Below are positions 62,723 to 64,000 of a DNA stretch of 64,000 nt, piece by piece. Positions within the stretch are counted from its first letter, which is position 1, and each line of letters begins with the position of its first letter. The position numbers and the translations under genes are program-made. Under the pieces are notes generated by a model. It had not been told where the DNA came from and did not search any database. It saw only the letters and a program-made list of their open reading frames with translations. Source of the stretch: Hydrogenophaga sp. (GTDB lineage: Bacteria > Pseudomonadota > Gammaproteobacteria > Burkholderiales > Burkholderiaceae_C); the NCBI GenBank assembly GCA_021154985.1, contig JAJNQE010000139.1:1-64000 (forward strand), written 5' to 3'.

Positions 62723-63709
62723 ATGGCACTGACGATCCCCCTTTTCCACCGTCCCGGCAGCATCCTGTTCCTCGACGACGACACCGACTACCTCGACATG
62801 CTCGGGCTGGTCATCCCCACGCACTGGCAGGTGGAACTGTTCTCCCGCCCATCGGGCTTTTCGCAGCGCATGCAGCAGGAGCCGGCCCGCTGGGAGGCCG
62901 ACGCCATGGTGCAGCTGCAGATGATCGAGCGCTGGCGCCAGGGGCAGCCCCTGCTGCCGCAGATCCTGCGCTACTGGGCGGTGAATCCGGCCCGCTACCA
63001 GCTGGTCAAGACCTGCGTGGTCGACTACGCGATGCCGGGCACCGACGGCCTGAAGGTGCTCAACACCCTGCTCGACTGGCCGGGCTCGCGCGTCCTGCTC
63101 ACCGGTCAGGCCGACGAGCAAATCGCCATCCAGGCCTTCAACAACGGCCTGATCGACCAGTTCGTGCCCAAGCAGACCACCGACATCACGCGCCACCTGC
63201 TGGGCGTGCTGCGCAAACTGATGCACGCGCCGCACCCACGACTGAACACCTTGTGGCGCGGTGCGATGCAGCCGTCGCAGCAGTCGCTGCTGCAGATCCC
63301 GTCGATCGCGCAGGCGCTGCAGGCCTTCACCAGCCAGAACTGGGTGGAATACGCGGTGCTGGGCGAACCGTTCGGCCTGATCGGCCTGGACGGCGCCGGC
63401 GATGCCCACTGGCTGCAGCTGGAGCCCACCAGCGGCCTGGGCGATCTGGCCGAGCTGGCGGGCTCGGCCGGGCTGGGCTTCGAGGTGGTGCGTGCGATCC
63501 AGGCGGGCCACCAGCTGGCCGCGGTGGAGCTGCACCAACAGCTGGGCCTGAGTGGCCCGATCCGCACCGCGCCCGCCTTTTCGCTGGGCGACGACAAACT
63601 GGTGACGGGCGCGGTGTTTTCGCTCAACGCCGACGACCTGTCCCAGCCCATCTACGGCTACCGGCGTTTTCTCGACGCCGAAGGCCACCGCACCGTTCAG
63701 GACAACTGA
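62723..63709 (+). CDS. LqsR/JqsR-like response regulator
   Basis: A 328-residue regulator with an unusual receiver. The acidic pocket FLDDDTDYL starts at about residue 16, and phospho-Asp101 lies in VVDYAMPGTDG; between them the sequence has an extra ~30-40-residue helical insert (AMVQLQMIERWRQGQP), as in LqsR of Legionella. TGQADE and IDQFVPK supply the Thr and Lys. The C-terminal half has no HTH. The gene follows the kinase gene by 7 bases and converges with the synthase gene, overlapping it by 13 bases. The output mode is unknown. Confidence 0.8.
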   Translation: MALTIPLFHRPGSILFLDDDTDYLDMLGLVIPTHWQVELFSRPSGFSQRMQQEPARWEADAMVQLQMIERWRQGQPLLPQILRYWAVNPARYQLVKTCVVDYAMPGTDGLKVLNTLLDWPGSRVLLTGQADEQIAIQAFNNGLIDQFVPKQTTDITRHLLGVLRKLMHAPHPRLNTLWRGAMQPSQQSLLQIPSIAQALQAFTSQNWVEYAVLGEPFGLIGLDGAGDAHWLQLEPTSGLGDLAELAGSAGLGFEVVRAIQAGHQLAAVELHQQLGLSGPIRTAPAFSLGDDKLVTGAVFSLNADDLSQPIYGYRRFLDAEGHRTVQDN

Positions 63710-64000
63710 TCGCTGACGGCGCGGGCGCGCCGCGCAATCGGCCAGTCCCAAGGCTTGACCAGCGGCGCAACCTCGCGCGCGGCGGCAACCACATGGTCCA
63801 GCTCGGCCTCGGTGAGTGCCGCGTGCAGCGTGAGCCGCACCATCGTGCGGTTTCGGCTGGTGGCCGGCGCGCAGAACACGGCACCGAACACGTCTCGTTC
63901 TTCCAGCAAGTCGCGCAGCACCATGGTGGCGGGCTCGGTGCCGGCTTCCAGCGCAATGATCTGCTCGGTGCCCTGGTGGATCGGGTAGCCCAGGTCGCTC
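63697..64000 (-). CDS. CqsA/LqsA/JqsA-type autoinducer synthase (C-terminal part)
   Basis: Only the last 100 residues are inside the window. They read SDLGYPIHQGTEQIIALEAG, then VFGAVFCAPATSRNRTMVRL and a terminal helix (VAAAREVAPLVKPW). This is the C-terminus of the PLP-dependent alpha-oxoamine synthase family (AONS), and HQG...QII...EAG with VFCAPATSRNR is the CqsA-type version. CqsA condenses an acyl-CoA with an amino acid or SAM to form the amino- or hydroxyketone signal. Next to a CqsS-type kinase, this makes a signalling role likely. The PLP lysine lies outside the window. Confidence 0.82.
   Translation of the reverse strand, partial: SDLGYPIHQGTEQIIALEAGTEPATMVLRDLLEERDVFGAVFCAPATSRNRTMVRLTLHAALTEAELDHVVAAAREVAPLVKPWDWPIARRARAVSDQLS

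Overview
The window is a GC-rich, densely packed bacterial chromosome segment. It most likely comes from a Burkholderiales member of the Comamonadaceae type (Hydrogenophaga/Acidovorax-like). The inference rests on the gene content: a Bug-family tricarboxylate-binding protein, PHA-system protein, several CoA-ester degradation loci, SlmA next to ArgB, and short GC-rich palindromic repeats of the kind common in that family. No rRNA, tRNA or CRISPR array was seen.

Layout. 1-149: edge of an IS3-type insertion sequence. 245-9160: a minus-strand acyl-CoA operon (TetR, PECR-like SDR, biotin-dependent carboxyltransferase, acyl-CoA dehydrogenase, enoyl-CoA hydratase, biotin carboxylase, second dehydrogenase, thioesterase). 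Its order matches the acyclic-terpene (atuC-D-E-F) locus; the carboxyltransferase is frameshifted and the second dehydrogenase carries an in-frame repeat. 9347-12527: small proteins, MarR and a divergent Bug protein. 12538-18167: flavin monooxygenase, an ECF42-type sigma factor with its YCII/SRPBCC/VOC partners and a recognisable target promoter, a DCC-Coq7 fusion and a cupin. 18255-21030: EEP hydrolase, an MNT gene with a wrecked HEPN partner, and a TPR-methyltransferase. 21042-29023: a Liv-type ABC transporter with a Tm-1-like/TIM-barrel pair, interrupted by a divergent AraC gene.

29030-30672 is an AT-richer patch with one unrecognised gene. 30673-36067: LysR, SnoaL-like protein, SDR, enoyl-CoA hydratase and a PlpD-like type Vd autotransporter. 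36075-44143: a fatty-acid beta-oxidation cluster (thioesterase, thiolase, FadN-like enzyme, acyl-CoA dehydrogenase, TetR with a palindromic operator) into which a DUF559 gene and its repeats have been inserted. 44224-48836: PdeM-like phosphoesterase, SlmA, a two-component system and ArgB. 48946-54087: two metallopeptidases and two ABC solute-binding proteins. 54181-59755: molybdopterin oxidoreductase, lipoprotein aminopeptidase, PHA-system protein, ACBP and a WS/DGAT acyltransferase. 59769-64000: type III pantothenate kinase, then a LuxR regulator and a CqsS/LqsS-type kinase, LqsR-type regulator and convergent CqsA-type synthase, which looks like an alpha-hydroxyketone quorum-sensing locus.

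Taken together the region is a lipid and CoA-ester specialist block: several TetR-controlled beta-oxidation modules, thioesterases, ACBP, WS/DGAT and PHA proteins, plus signalling at the right-hand end. The most interesting items are the quorum-sensing locus, the repeats inserted in frame or between coupled genes, the ECF42 promoter, the DCC-Coq7 fusion, and the decayed MNT/HEPN pair.
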